Source of the DNA: Haloarcula sp. CBA1129 | GTDB taxonomy: Archaea > Halobacteriota > Halobacteria > Halobacteriales > Haloarculaceae | Direction: 5' to 3' | NCBI RefSeq assembly: GCF_008729015.1 | Contig: NZ_RKSM01000001.1 | Location: forward strand, 1,674,001 to 1,738,000 | DNA: 64,000 bases | Part shown: positions 44,568 to 53,355 of the stretch, piece after piece | Position numbering within the stretch: the first letter of the stretch is position 1 | Layout of the letters: each line of letters begins with the position of its first letter | The notes under the pieces: generated by a model | Told to the model about the DNA's origin: nothing | What the model saw: only the letters and a program-made list of their open reading frames with translations | Databases searched by the model: none | Made by a program: the position numbers and the translations under genes

Positions 44568-45498
44568 GTGCTGTGTTGAATAGCAGTCTAATCTACTGAT
44601 ATCACGGAGTAGAAGGATGAAGCCGAGGAAATCGACTCTGTCCATGGAGATCGACATCCTCGACTTCGTTGAACAGTGTCGGCATCTAGCTAAACAAGCG
44701 TTAGGGAAGCACGCGGGCGAGCCCGCCAGCGGCGGGTTCGCCCGCTGGGTCCACGTCGTCTTGCACTGTTTCCGGGTCGAAGAAGAGTACAGCTACCGTG
44801 AAACGCCGAATCGGCTGGAATATATGGCTGAACTCCGTGAGCTTCTTGATCTTGACCAGGACGAGCTCCCGGACTACACAACGATCTACAAGTCCTTCGA
44901 CCGGCTGAAAATGTGGGTCTGGCGGGCGTTGCTGCGCGTTTCAGCGCAGCAACACCCGCAGTCCGGTCATGCAGCACTCGACAGCACGTTCTTCGACCGC
45001 CGCATCTCTTCATCGTACTACCGCCAACGCTCTGGAAACAGTGTTCAGACGGTGAAAGTGACGACATTAACCGATGTGGAGTCCCTTGCTGTGCTTGACG
45101 TGCACATCTCTGCACGGTGGCAACACGACACCAAGACTGGACCGCAGGTCGTCCGCCGGAACGCGGACGACCTGCTGTCCGTCGCCGCTGACAATGCTTT
45201 CCAAGACTGGAACACCGAGTACGAGATTGCCGCACTAGATATCGACTACCTCGTTCATTACCGTGGTTCGTCACTGAACGCCACTGCGAATAACGCGCTC
45301 ATTCGGTCAAAAGGCTACTTTCAGCGGTGGATGGCCGAAACCTCGTATTCGACGGTCAAGCGCTCGCTCGGCGATGCCGTGCGAGCGCTTGGCTGGTATC
45401 GGCAGTTCCGTGAAATCATCCTGATGTTCGCCATCACAAACATAGAACCGCTCTGTGAACCGCTCTAACTGTGACTCAGCATCTATTCAACAGAGCAC
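44568..45498 (+). mobile_element. IS5-family insertion sequence, complete
   Basis: About 930 bases with imperfect inverted ends, GTGCTGTGTTGAATA (44568-44582) and TATTCAACAGAGCAC (45484-45498). The flanks share an 8-bp direct repeat acattact (44560-44567 and 45497-45504, overlapping the terminal AC), consistent with a target duplication and a recent insertion. Confidence 0.8.
44617..45468 (+). CDS. IS5-family transposase
   Basis: 283 residues from ATG 44617. Helical N-terminus, then the DDE core: GHAALDSTFFDRRISS (first Asp), LSVAADNAFQDWN with the second acidic region, and the family C-terminal block YSTVKRSLGDAVRALGWYRQFREI with the catalytic-helix Tyr/Arg pattern. Complete and between intact ends. 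A C-terminal fragment of a near-identical copy is at 22757-22963. Confidence 0.93.
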   Translation: MKPRKSTLSMEIDILDFVEQCRHLAKQALGKHAGEPASGGFARWVHVVLHCFRVEEEYSYRETPNRLEYMAELRELLDLDQDELPDYTTIYKSFDRLKMWVWRALLRVSAQQHPQSGHAALDSTFFDRRISSSYYRQRSGNSVQTVKVTTLTDVESLAVLDVHISARWQHDTKTGPQVVRRNADDLLSVAADNAFQDWNTEYEIAALDIDYLVHYRGSSLNATANNALIRSKGYFQRWMAETSYSTVKRSLGDAVRALGWYRQFREIILMFAITNIEPLCEPL

Positions 45499-45545
45499 AT
45501 TACTGAACCACAAGCCAATTAAGCCGAGGGCCGTACTCGATAGCG

Positions 45546-45573
45546 TTTATCGACCCCTCGATGGGTGAGGGGT
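45546..45573 (+). promoter_or_regulatory. hairpin leader (family copy 5)
   Basis: tttatcg then a perfect 7-bp stem ACCCCTC (45553-45559) / GAGGGGT (45567-45573), loop gatgggt. ATG at 45611. Confidence 0.65.
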
Positions 45574-45610
45574 TCGCCGTACTGGCGAGTTCCTGAACAC
45601 GGTGAGAACA

Positions 45611-45868
45611 ATGGCAACCAGAGATATCTACGAAACTGGCTTCGACGAATTCAAAAGACGGAACGGCAACCTCATCGCCAAATTCGACGACTCACTCGGC
45701 GTCTACAGCAGCGTCAGAAAATACGCCCGCACACTACCCAGCGAAGCACGCGCAACACAAGACGGCAACCACATCCAAATCAAAGCCGACGAAACACTCC
45801 AAAACTGGTTCCCCTTCAACATCAACCAAAACAAGGGTCTCCTGTCACGGATAGTTCAGCTCGGATGA
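45611..45868 (+). CDS. small protein, probably 3'-truncated
   Basis: 85 residues from ATG 45611 (MATRDIYETGFDEFKRRNG...). Helical with a beta tail; the codons prefer A at third positions less typically haloarchaeal (caa, aaa, aca). It ends two bases before the stop of the convergent methylase gene and its last residues (SRIVQLG) look like read-through, so I suspect that the cargo insertion cut off its end. Hairpin leader present. Unrecognised. Confidence 0.5.
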   Translation: MATRDIYETGFDEFKRRNGNLIAKFDDSLGVYSSVRKYARTLPSEARATQDGNHIQIKADETLQNWFPFNINQNKGLLSRIVQLG

Positions 45869-45870
45869 TA

Positions 45871-48408
45871 TCAGACGGATACTCCGATTTGATCTTCCTC
45901 AGCTAGCCGCACGTATTCGTTCAGAGAAGCGTTGCAGAGTGCATAGAATGATATGAAGAAGTAGATCGAGAGCTCGCGGCTGTTCTCTATAATGTCGCCG
46001 TGGGCGATCTTGTTACGTCTCTGCCTTACAGTCTCATCTAAGAAAGTGCTGAATACGCCATCAAAGAACTGCGATATCAGACTACCCAGATTCTTCGTCT
46101 GGGTCCGGCCTCTTCCCGGCATCTTGAATTTCGTCTCATGATCCTTCTCGATAATCTCCCCGCCTGTTTCTTCCACTAAATCTCCCAGCACCCCCTCAAA
46201 TTGGAGAACAATACCAGCAAGAAAACCTCTGTAATGCCCCTGCTCAAACTCCATCAATAAGTCGTTCAACAACTCACTCCGATCCTCAAAGAACCCGATA
46301 TTCTCGAATGTATTCCGAGCCTTGTCGAGAAGCTCTTCCTCAAATCGTTCAACAATGAACTCACGGGCTGCTTCCTCATCTGACTCCAGTAACTGTTGAA
46401 ACTCTTCAAACTCAGATGGAGTCATAAACCAGGACCATGCGAAATCATCTCTGGACGCAAGGTACCGGCGGATTGATTCCTTCTCACTATCACTCTCACA
46501 GCTCTCTATCAAGAGCTGGTTCAAACTGACCAGGTCTCCGTCATCCTCGGGAGGGAAGAACGGCTCCATACGGTTGAACAGGGCCTGGCTCAGGGCACCC
46601 TTGATAACGGGGATATCTCGTAGAGATCCAAAATTGAGCCGGTACCAGTCCAAGTCTATCGGATCGGCATACGTCTGGAAGAATTCCTTATACAACGGCG
46701 TATTCAATAGCCGAGCCAGAGAATCCCGTATCTCATCGGTCTCTGCCTGCAATCCGATCATAGCAGTATCAAACAACGCATCCTCAACCTCAACCCTGTA
46801 ACAACGCGGGTTATCGAAAATCTTAGGGATAACCAGGTCTGGATTCCTGAACACACCCCGATAATCTACTTCGAATACCGGGCCCTCCTGGTTGTAGCGC
46901 CTTGGTTCATTTTCGATATACTCTGCCAATTCGTTGTGGCCATCCTCTCTCAATTCCTCTACTACATTAGCTTCAGTAATCTCTACTCCCTCTGATTCGA
47001 GTTCGTCCGTGTAGGACTGGAGATCTAGAAGGTACAGATCAATGTCATCAGAGGTGATAGCCCTGATTTCGCTGGATGGGTTCTTGATTACCGGTCGGAA
47101 GAACTTGTCATCGATACCGGAGTCCTCCCGTTCCTCTTCGCTGAAATAGAAGAAGTCGTTGTTACCTGTACTGAGCCCGCTTCCTGCCTCGACACCTGAG
47201 AGATCGCCGAAACGAGTGAAGCCGTCAGAAGTGATGATATCATAGATAGGCGGGTTCGACAGGATCCGCACCACGTTCCTACCTTCCAAATCCTCGTGGG
47301 ACGCCTTTACCAACTCCACGTTGTAGGGGTTGTAGCGATTCTGGAGTATCTTGTCGAGCGGCTGCTCGAACAATCCCCGAGCGTTCTCAGGTAACTCCGT
47401 CTGATTGAATTTCCCAATCCCTGTCTCACGTACATCTCGTGGTCTATCTTCCTTGATTACCGTGAGCAGTACCAACTCCGTGGAACGAGCACTGCCTATC
47501 GGACCAACAGGCAGTTCAATTACCCGGTGGATCCCGCAGCTTTCAGTCAACTCCTCTAATAAGCCCTGCTTCAATGCACTTTTCGGAAGCAAGAACGCCC
47601 CTCTACCACCCTCTTTCAGGTGTGAAACAGCTTTAGTGACAAAGGCTGCTGAAGCGATCTTTCCTCTGCCAGGAGCCCATTTTTGGATCCTTTCACGTCT
47701 TTCTGGGCTGACGTGGAACAGCCTTCCCATGGGCGGGTCGCCAATGACCGCATCAAACTTCTCCGCCTCCTCGTCACCTGAAGATGTCCCAGGTAGTTGC
47801 CATTCAAAGAAGTCTTGAGTAACTATTTCGGCGTTCTCATTCTCTTTTAGCCTGTTACGGGCTAAATCAGCGTACAGTGGTTCGATTTCGATGCCTACCA
47901 ATTTCGAGCCTTCTGTGTATTCAGCGGCTTTTTGCATTAGAGATCCTGTTCCCGCAGCTATATCGAGCACCGAATAGTCCTTCTCTGAAACGGCCCAACC
48001 CGCCATCAGTTCTCTCAGAGGCTCCGGAGTGTAAGGCGGCAAATAGCCTGCATCAGCAAGCAAATCCATCATCTCAAACGAATCTATCTCTCTAGAGCTT
48101 CCTTCTCCAGTAACGATCTGGGTTAGCAGTATGCTGTGGTCCGTGGAGTCCGATAGTTCGTACTGAAAGAATCCCTCCTCACTGAGCTCGATAAAGCCGT
48201 TTTTAGTTGCATACAGCACATTGTCCGTGTCTTCCGGCTCTCCCTCCGCCGAATGGAAACGATCTGTAGGGATCACCCGGAGAGACTGGTCCTCCAGCTC
48301 GACGACTAAACCGCCTCTATCAAGCGTCGCAGATAGTACCTCAGAGACCGACTCCAATTCCTCAGAAACTGAATGAAGATCTATTTCCGGAGACCGCTCA
48401 CGAATCAT
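45871..48408 (-). CDS. N6-adenine-methylase-like protein with C-terminal HEPN-like domain
   Basis: 845 residues from ATG 48408 (the frame extends 8 codons to a TTG). The SAM motif I is LDIAAGTGSLM (148-158), followed by VGIEIEPLYADLARNRL and the catalytic motif region IGDPPMGRLF, where N6 methylases have (D/N)PP(Y/F); Met in place of the aromatic is odd and may impair catalysis. A long specificity-like middle follows (target recognition like type I HsdM/IIG). Near the end RRNKIAHGD (797-805) is an R-x4-6-H motif in a helical domain, as in HEPN RNases. Single gene, AT-rich. Confidence 0.7.
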   Translation of the reverse strand: MIRERSPEIDLHSVSEELESVSEVLSATLDRGGLVVELEDQSLRVIPTDRFHSAEGEPEDTDNVLYATKNGFIELSEEGFFQYELSDSTDHSILLTQIVTGEGSSREIDSFEMMDLLADAGYLPPYTPEPLRELMAGWAVSEKDYSVLDIAAGTGSLMQKAAEYTEGSKLVGIEIEPLYADLARNRLKENENAEIVTQDFFEWQLPGTSSGDEEAEKFDAVIGDPPMGRLFHVSPERRERIQKWAPGRGKIASAAFVTKAVSHLKEGGRGAFLLPKSALKQGLLEELTESCGIHRVIELPVGPIGSARSTELVLLTVIKEDRPRDVRETGIGKFNQTELPENARGLFEQPLDKILQNRYNPYNVELVKASHEDLEGRNVVRILSNPPIYDIITSDGFTRFGDLSGVEAGSGLSTGNNDFFYFSEEEREDSGIDDKFFRPVIKNPSSEIRAITSDDIDLYLLDLQSYTDELESEGVEITEANVVEELREDGHNELAEYIENEPRRYNQEGPVFEVDYRGVFRNPDLVIPKIFDNPRCYRVEVEDALFDTAMIGLQAETDEIRDSLARLLNTPLYKEFFQTYADPIDLDWYRLNFGSLRDIPVIKGALSQALFNRMEPFFPPEDDGDLVSLNQLLIESCESDSEKESIRRYLASRDDFAWSWFMTPSEFEEFQQLLESDEEAAREFIVERFEEELLDKARNTFENIGFFEDRSELLNDLLMEFEQGHYRGFLAGIVLQFEGVLGDLVEETGGEIIEKDHETKFKMPGRGRTQTKNLGSLISQFFDGVFSTFLDETVRQRRNKIAHGDIIENSRELSIYFFISFYALCNASLNEYVRLAEEDQIGVSV

Positions 48409-48540
48409 TATTGTCACAGGTTTCGACACCAACTCTCTTCAGCGTTAGGTCAATCAAGGGGATACGAACCAGCTTCGAACAACAACACCACGGGCTTAGA
48501 AAACAGGTCAGAAGCAGCTTTGACCGCGTCTCCCTCAACA

Positions 48541-48779
48541 TGTTCGTGCCCCGCCTTGCGTCGGACCTCGAGTGTCCGGACGAAATCCGACAGCGGGCCC
48601 GGACCCTGGCGGAGCAGGCCGAAGAGCGCGGCGTGACGACGGGCGTCCATCCGGCCGGGTTCGCCGCAGCCTGCCTCTACAAAGCCGGTCGCGAAGAGGG
48701 CCGATGGCTGACGCAATTCGAGGCCGCGGACGTGGCGAACGCCTCGAGGGCGACTGTCCGGGCACACCGAGATACGTAG
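48541..48779 (+). pseudogene. transcription factor B (TFB) fragment
   Basis: 79 residues (MFVPRLASDLECPDEIRQRARTL..., TGVHPAGFAAACLYKAGREEGRWLTQFEAADVANASRATVRAHRDT). This is the second cyclin repeat of archaeal TFB with its HTH. The zinc ribbon, B-finger and first cyclin repeat are missing, and the frame ends early at RDT-stop, so it is a remnant. The intact parent is not in the window. Confidence 0.75.
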
Positions 48780-48898
48780 GAGGAACAGGTCGCCTGACGC
48801 AGTCCACTGTCTTTCCGTCTGTACTGCACATCGTTCTATCCACGCTACGATTTAAACACGAAGACGAGCGAAGTTCTCTGTAGACTACTCTGTAACCT

Positions 48899-50203
48899 AG
48901 CCCACCTAAAGAGGCGGACTTTCACCATGGACTCCCGCTCTAACCGAATCTGGTACGGGTTTGATCCCGTTCGCGTTCAGCATCCCGGTGTTCAAGCGCA
49001 CGCCTACGGGTGCGCCTCCTTCGCCGCCAGTTTGGTTGCGAAGGAGGCGATAGCCGATGTTCTTCGCTGCGTTGTAGTCCGCGTGGTTCTCGTATCCACA
49101 GGACTGACAGCGGAAGGTGTCCTGCGACGGGCGGTTGTCCTCGTGGGTGAACCCACACGACGAGCACCGTCGGGACGTGTTCTTCGGGTTTACCTGCTTA
49201 ACCTGAATCCCGCGTCCCTCGCCCTTGTACGAGACGTAGTCGTACAGACGACGGAACGCCCACTCGTGGAACTTACGGGCATCGGGCATCCGATCGCGGA
49301 TATCCGTCAAGTTCTCGAAGGCGATCACCGTGCAGCCATTTTCAGCTGCCTCGTCTACGAGTTCGTTCGCGACACAGTGAAGATACTGCTCGAAACGCCC
49401 TGTCTCCTTGCGCCCGACCGCTTGGACGTTCTCGTGGGCCCACCGCGACCCACACTCTTGGAGCGATTTGCGGCGCTGGACGTACTCTGTTCGCCAGTGG
49501 TTGAGTTCGTCGGCAGACCAGAACGCGCCAGTCGAGGTGACGGCGATGTTCTCGATCCCGAGGTCCACACCGAGAACCGTTCCGTTCTCGGCCGGTTTGG
49601 GATCGTCCACGTCCGCCTTTGTTCGAACGTGGAGGTAGAAGTCACCACGGCGATAGTGGAGTGTCGCGCCTGTCGTCTCCCATCGTTCAGAACGCAGGTA
49701 CTTCGAGTGGGGCGTGTCACGGGTCTTGTCGGGCAAGACGTACTCGGCGGTGACACGCCCATCGACGGTAGACAACACGGCGTGGTCGTCATGGAACGTG
49801 GCGTTGCGCTGGTTGTATTCGCAGAACGCCGAGGAGAACGTCGGAATCGAAGCGTACTCACCGTTCTTCCACTCGGCGACGACGCTCTTGAGCGCGTCAA
49901 CCGCACGGTTACGAGCCGATTGGACGTGGTTGCTGTGGAGTCGCGTCTGCTCGCGAACCTCGTCATAGGTCATCTCATGCAGGACGGACGAACGGGTTTC
50001 AGCCCACTCGCCGTCCCACGCGGAGTCCACGACGTAATTGGCCGCCCACAGGAACTCGTCAATCGTCTCGTGGAGCAGGTCCGCCTGCTCGTCGGTCACG
50101 TCGAGTTTGACCGGGACAGTTCGACGGACCTCCATACAACTCACAACTCAATCTATGCTTAAATGTATTAATATAGTCAGGTGGGGGATGCTGCCCTCCA
50201 CCG
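48899..50203 (-). mobile_element. IS200/IS605-group element with tnpB only
   Basis: Around tnpB: a subterminal hairpin at the 3' side, AGCCCACCT...AGGCGGACT (48899-48920), and one at the 5' side, GGTGGGGGATGC..CCTCCACC (50181-50203). No tnpA and no inverted ends, as for IS1341-type elements. The exact borders are uncertain. Confidence 0.55.
48906..50135 (-). CDS. tnpB: TnpB, RNA-guided nuclease of an IS605-type element
   Basis: 409 residues from ATG 50135 (GTG 50144 is in frame). The RuvC-like catalytic acids are present: D191 in [14 protein letters not shown]274 in [11 protein letters not shown] and D353 in [12 protein letters not shown]. The zinc finger is CSSC...CQSC (324-346). All catalytic parts look intact, so it may be active. 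TnpB uses an omega RNA encoded at the 3' end of its own gene and beyond, here about 48800-49050, to cut DNA at the donor site. With no tnpA in cis it would need a trans-acting transposase to move. Confidence 0.9.
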   Translation of the reverse strand: MEVRRTVPVKLDVTDEQADLLHETIDEFLWAANYVVDSAWDGEWAETRSSVLHEMTYDEVREQTRLHSNHVQSARNRAVDALKSVVAEWKNGEYASIPTFSSAFCEYNQRNATFHDDHAVLSTVDGRVTAEYVLPDKTRDTPHSKYLRSERWETTGATLHYRRGDFYLHVRTKADVDDPKPAENGTVLGVDLGIENIAVTSTGAFWSADELNHWRTEYVQRRKSLQECGSRWAHENVQAVGRKETGRFEQYLHCVANELVDEAAENGCTVIAFENLTDIRDRMPDARKFHEWAFRRLYDYVSYKGEGRGIQVKQVNPKNTSRRCSSCGFTHEDNRPSQDTFRCQSCGYENHADYNAAKNIGYRLLRNQTGGEGGAPVGVRLNTGMLNANGIKPVPDSVRAGVHGESPPL

Positions 50204-50279
50204 GCAACGGCGGTAGCGTAGGCAAGCGAACACACTCCTTCCCTCAGCTGCGGGAATCGGTTTCCACAGGGTGGTATCT

Positions 50280-51161
50280 ATGAACGGTCGTTACTCCGAC
50301 TTTGAGGAACTGCGGCCGACCGGCGAGGCGTCCCACATTCCGGACACGAGGCTGGACGACGGGTGTGAAGGTGCCCCCCGGCGGCAACGCGTCGCGACGA
50401 GCGCTGGTGGCTACCCTGATGCGCCGACGGTAACCGACGGCGAGTGCCAGTCGTGTGGGGCGTCAGTCCCAGATGCCCAGACGAAATGCCGGTTCTGTCT
50501 CACCAACCATCTCGATGGTGACGCCACTAGCACCAACGAGACAGCGTCGACGACGGTCCTCGGCATCATCCACCTGGTCGTCGAGTCGACCACGTTCTAC
50601 GGCGCCGTGGCGAAGGGCGGCGCCGCGGCGAACCTCCTTTCCGCCAACGAGGCGGAGCCGACCGTCGACGACTATACGCTCATCTACGATCTCGACGAGG
50701 CGCCGGCGCGCCAGCTGGCCGAACAATGGCCCTTACTCCCCGACGCGGTACAGGTGTCGTCAGAGAAGGGAGAGCGGCTTCTCAGTGCCGCCCGTGACCG
50801 GACTGGGTGGCGCGGGCAGGAAGCGTCGGAGCGTCAGGAACAGGCCCCGACGCGGCTCTACGACCAGCGTGGGGACGGCATCCGCGGCGCGTCGCGTCTC
50901 GACGCGGTCCTCGACGACGCCGACGACGCGGTGTGGCTGGTTCCAGCGATGGCGCTGACCGAATCCGCTGGCGAAGCTGGGGCTGATCAGCAGGAGTGGT
51001 CGGTACCGACGGCTCAGGAACTCGACTGTCAAAACTGTGGCCGGGCAACCGACCACCGGTTCAAGACCCATGAATCAGTCCCAGATGAGGTATGGACGGG
51101 ACAACCGATCTGGGAGTGCCGGGTGTGTGGCTCGGCTCGCTACGGACCTGGTCTCGAGTAG
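50280..51161 (+). CDS. backbone zinc-ribbon protein of unknown function
   Basis: 293 residues from ATG 50280. Two zinc ribbons, CQSCGASVPDAQTKCRFC near residue 60 and CQNCGRAT...ECRVCGSARYG at the end, flank a mostly polar middle with a hydrophobic strand-helix (TTVLGIIHLVVESTTFYGAVAKGGAAANLL). I recall similar proteins in haloarchaeal plasmids but not a function. It starts just after the TnpB element and ends 20 bases before the second 42-bp palindrome. Confidence 0.65.
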   Translation: MNGRYSDFEELRPTGEASHIPDTRLDDGCEGAPRRQRVATSAGGYPDAPTVTDGECQSCGASVPDAQTKCRFCLTNHLDGDATSTNETASTTVLGIIHLVVESTTFYGAVAKGGAAANLLSANEAEPTVDDYTLIYDLDEAPARQLAEQWPLLPDAVQVSSEKGERLLSAARDRTGWRGQEASERQEQAPTRLYDQRGDGIRGASRLDAVLDDADDAVWLVPAMALTESAGEAGADQQEWSVPTAQELDCQNCGRATDHRFKTHESVPDEVWTGQPIWECRVCGSARYGPGLE

Positions 51162-51180
51162 GGCCAGTGCTAGGCGTCGA

Positions 51181-51222
51181 TTAACCAACAATCTGCGAGT
51201 ACCGTCGAGTTTCGTTGGTTAA
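51181..51222. repeat. 42-bp palindrome, copy 2
   Basis: Arms TTAACCAAC (51181-51189) and GTTGGTTAA (51214-51222), total 42 bases as in copy 1. It lies between the zinc-ribbon gene and the next hairpin leader. Confidence 0.7.
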
Positions 51223-51265
51223 GACTGTGATTTCCTGCAAGCCCGATGCCAATCTCGCTAGGGAG

Positions 51266-51294
51266 TCTTTCCGCGCCGGCGAGCGGTGAGGCGC
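51266..51294 (+). promoter_or_regulatory. hairpin leader (family copy 6)
   Basis: tctttcc then GCGCC (51273-51277) / GGCGC (51290-51294), loop ggcgagcggtga. It lies directly before ATG 51300 and argues for that start. Confidence 0.5.
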
Positions 51295-51299
51295 TTCCG

Positions 51300-51488
51300 A
51301 TGGAGCAAGAGTTCAAACAGGGCTACCGGATGCATCGTATACTCAGCAATCTCAACCGACTCGACGTCGACCGGTTGGACGACGCGGATCGAAAGCGAGT
51401 CGAGACCGCGAGAGACCTCCTGGAAGAGGTGAGCCTTCTCACGCGGCCGGGCGACGGAGCTGGGGCGGACGCCCACGCAGACTCCTAA
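51300..51488 (+). CDS. small helical backbone protein
   Basis: 62 residues from ATG 51300 (MEQEFKQGYRMHRILSNLNRL...RVETARDLLEEVSLL). An upstream ATG at 51246 is in frame, but the hairpin leader occupies that stretch, so I take the shorter form. Two amphipathic helices, acidic tail. Unrecognised. It is the last backbone gene before the 51.5-54.3 kb cargo. Confidence 0.55.
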   Translation: MEQEFKQGYRMHRILSNLNRLDVDRLDDADRKRVETARDLLEEVSLLTRPGDGAGADAHADS

Positions 51489-51550
51489 CTGCGTCTCCAG
51501 TTGTGCTCAGGAGATCGCCTTAGCGTCGTTTTATCCACCCTGCCAGCCGG

Positions 51551-51718
51551 TTAGAACCCCCCAATCCCGAGTACCATTAGGATTCGTACCCCTAGAGCGC
51601 CTAAACTTGCGGCAACACATCCAACCATGTACCGTAGATCGAAATATTCGTTTTTAGAGTGGTAGTACCAGATACCGATCAATCCGACTAGAGACACGAT
51701 GCCTACGATGGTCTGCAT
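51551..51718 (-). CDS. small two-helix membrane protein
   Basis: 55 residues from ATG 51718. Hydrophobic helices VGIVSLVGLIGIWYYH and VGCVAASLGALGVRILMVLGI around a polar loop (SKNEYFDLRY). It lies 35 bases downstream of the 531-residue membrane protein on the same strand and is likely the third gene of that operon. Unrecognised. Confidence 0.5.
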   Translation of the reverse strand: MQTIVGIVSLVGLIGIWYYHSKNEYFDLRYMVGCVAASLGALGVRILMVLGIGGF

Positions 51719-51753
51719 ACTCACAGCCTCATAACCAACAAAAGACCAGATTG

Positions 51754-53349
51754 CTAAACCCCCCAAATGGTCATCAATAACCGGAATATCAGATCTAGCC
51801 GATCCTGTGCCCATCCCTCCTTCTTCTTCGCTATTCTGATGTAGGAATCCTTTCGTCCTTCTAACTCCTCGAAGTCAAAAATCTGCTCGCTAAATCGTCG
51901 AATCTCAGCTTCATACATCTCATAATCTTTCTCAACCTCCTTCCGCAGTTCGGACAGGTCTTCAATCCGATCTTGAATTAGCGGGAAATAGAAGCCGACC
52001 AGTACAGCGAGGATGAACAGGCTGAATGGTGGTACGTAGGTGACGTTGTTCCAGCGTAGAACGAGAAAGAGATTCGCTATGATTGTCCCGATGAGCGTGA
52101 ACAACAGAGTCTGAATCTGGCGGGATAGCTGAGTGGCCGCGTCAGAAACCCGGTTCGTCAGCCCGGTCATAAAGGAATGAATTTGCTGAATCGCGTCGCT
52201 CAGATCGTCGAAGTTCTTCTCGATAGCATCAACCTGCAAATCCCTGTAGTAGTCCCTTACCTCGTCAACGTGGTTCGGCAAGTCGAGTAAATCATCGCAG
52301 GTGTTAGCAATTGCAAGTCGCCAAAAATCCCGGAACGCCGCCTTATCCTCATGTTCCGCATAGATCTCGTATGCAGATACGAGTTCTTCGATTGCGGATG
52401 AATCGTAGTCTTGACTCACTTCATGAGGATTGACCTGTTTTGTAAAGGTTGTCGGCTCTGAAGTGACTATGAACTTAATCAAGCCGTTTCTGGATTCAAC
52501 TGCCGAAGAGAACACCCCGAAAACGCTGTACACGAGTACAGGACGGAATCCAGAAATCAGGTCAATGACCGAGATTACAGCTGCTGGAGGAACCGGAGAT
52601 AGATCGTCGTGCCAAACGGTGCTCTCTCGGGCACACTGCATAGCCTCCTGATACTTGTCACGACCATCAGCAAGTTCCTCGCCCCCCAGTTCGTTGATAT
52701 CCTCTAAGGATGTTACAACCGAGGCACCGAAAATAGGAGTGACAGAGCTTTCAAAGACAAATATAGGCAGTTTCTCGAACGCAAAAAATGCATCAATTAC
52801 ATCAGTAATCGACTTGGTCTGGATCCACTGGCCAAGAGTATCTGGATCAGGCCAGAGGAACACGGAAATCTCGCCCTGAAGGACGCTTGGAAACGTCGAT
52901 ACCAGCTCCTCCTCAATAGCCGATTTGTCTACAATACCTGTGATTGTAACGCTTTGGCCGTCATCGTTGTGAAGACCGTTAACAAGTGTATAAGCGAACT
53001 CAGCTGCTCGCTCAATATCTGAATCACGGTAGTTGTTGAAACCGCGCTCAGCTCTGTCGTGGTCGGTAGATAAGTCTAATTCGGTGAGTTCCTCAAATCC
53101 ATCACTATGTGTCATGACCCCTGTCCCACTTTTCCCAAAGAGCCGGATTGTGGGGGAACTACATCGGAGTTCGAAATCCGTAAACCACTCAGGATGGTTG
53201 TGAACGGCCTTTACTACGCTAATAAAATCGTTTCTGTCAAGATCGGAGGCTGTAACGGTAAACCCGATGTCGGCTAACGTTGTTTCTACCTCTCCCTCGG
53301 ACTCAAGGGCCTGTACCTGTTGCAATACTTCAGTAACTTCAGCAGACAT
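51754..53349 (-). CDS. membrane protein of unknown function, cargo operon gene 2
   Basis: 531 residues. Residues 1-400 are soluble and include beta-rich segments (VTITGIVDKSAIEEELV, GEISVFLWPDPDTLGQWI). Two adjacent membrane helices follow (about 414-431 and 440-457), then a coiled coil (DLSELRKEVEKDYEMYEAEIRRFSEQI) and a basic end. A soluble sensor fused to a helical hairpin in the membrane is what many abortive-infection effectors look like, but no family is recognised. It starts six bases after the stop of the 321-residue protein upstream. Confidence 0.55.
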   Translation of the reverse strand: MSAEVTEVLQQVQALESEGEVETTLADIGFTVTASDLDRNDFISVVKAVHNHPEWFTDFELRCSSPTIRLFGKSGTGVMTHSDGFEELTELDLSTDHDRAERGFNNYRDSDIERAAEFAYTLVNGLHNDDGQSVTITGIVDKSAIEEELVSTFPSVLQGEISVFLWPDPDTLGQWIQTKSITDVIDAFFAFEKLPIFVFESSVTPIFGASVVTSLEDINELGGEELADGRDKYQEAMQCARESTVWHDDLSPVPPAAVISVIDLISGFRPVLVYSVFGVFSSAVESRNGLIKFIVTSEPTTFTKQVNPHEVSQDYDSSAIEELVSAYEIYAEHEDKAAFRDFWRLAIANTCDDLLDLPNHVDEVRDYYRDLQVDAIEKNFDDLSDAIQQIHSFMTGLTNRVSDAATQLSRQIQTLLFTLIGTIIANLFLVLRWNNVTYVPPFSLFILAVLVGFYFPLIQDRIEDLSELRKEVEKDYEMYEAEIRRFSEQIFDFEELEGRKDSYIRIAKKKEGWAQDRLDLIFRLLMTIWGV

Positions 53350-53355
53350 ACCCAG

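Noticed and set aside
48927-50162. 411-codon rightward frame over tnpB
   Set aside because: Antisense to TnpB, whose catalytic residues and zinc finger are all in the leftward frame.
50181-50203. Hairpin GGTGGGGG..CCTCCACC as another leader-family member
   Set aside because: No T-tract before it and no purine loop of the family type; better explained as the subterminal hairpin of the TnpB element.
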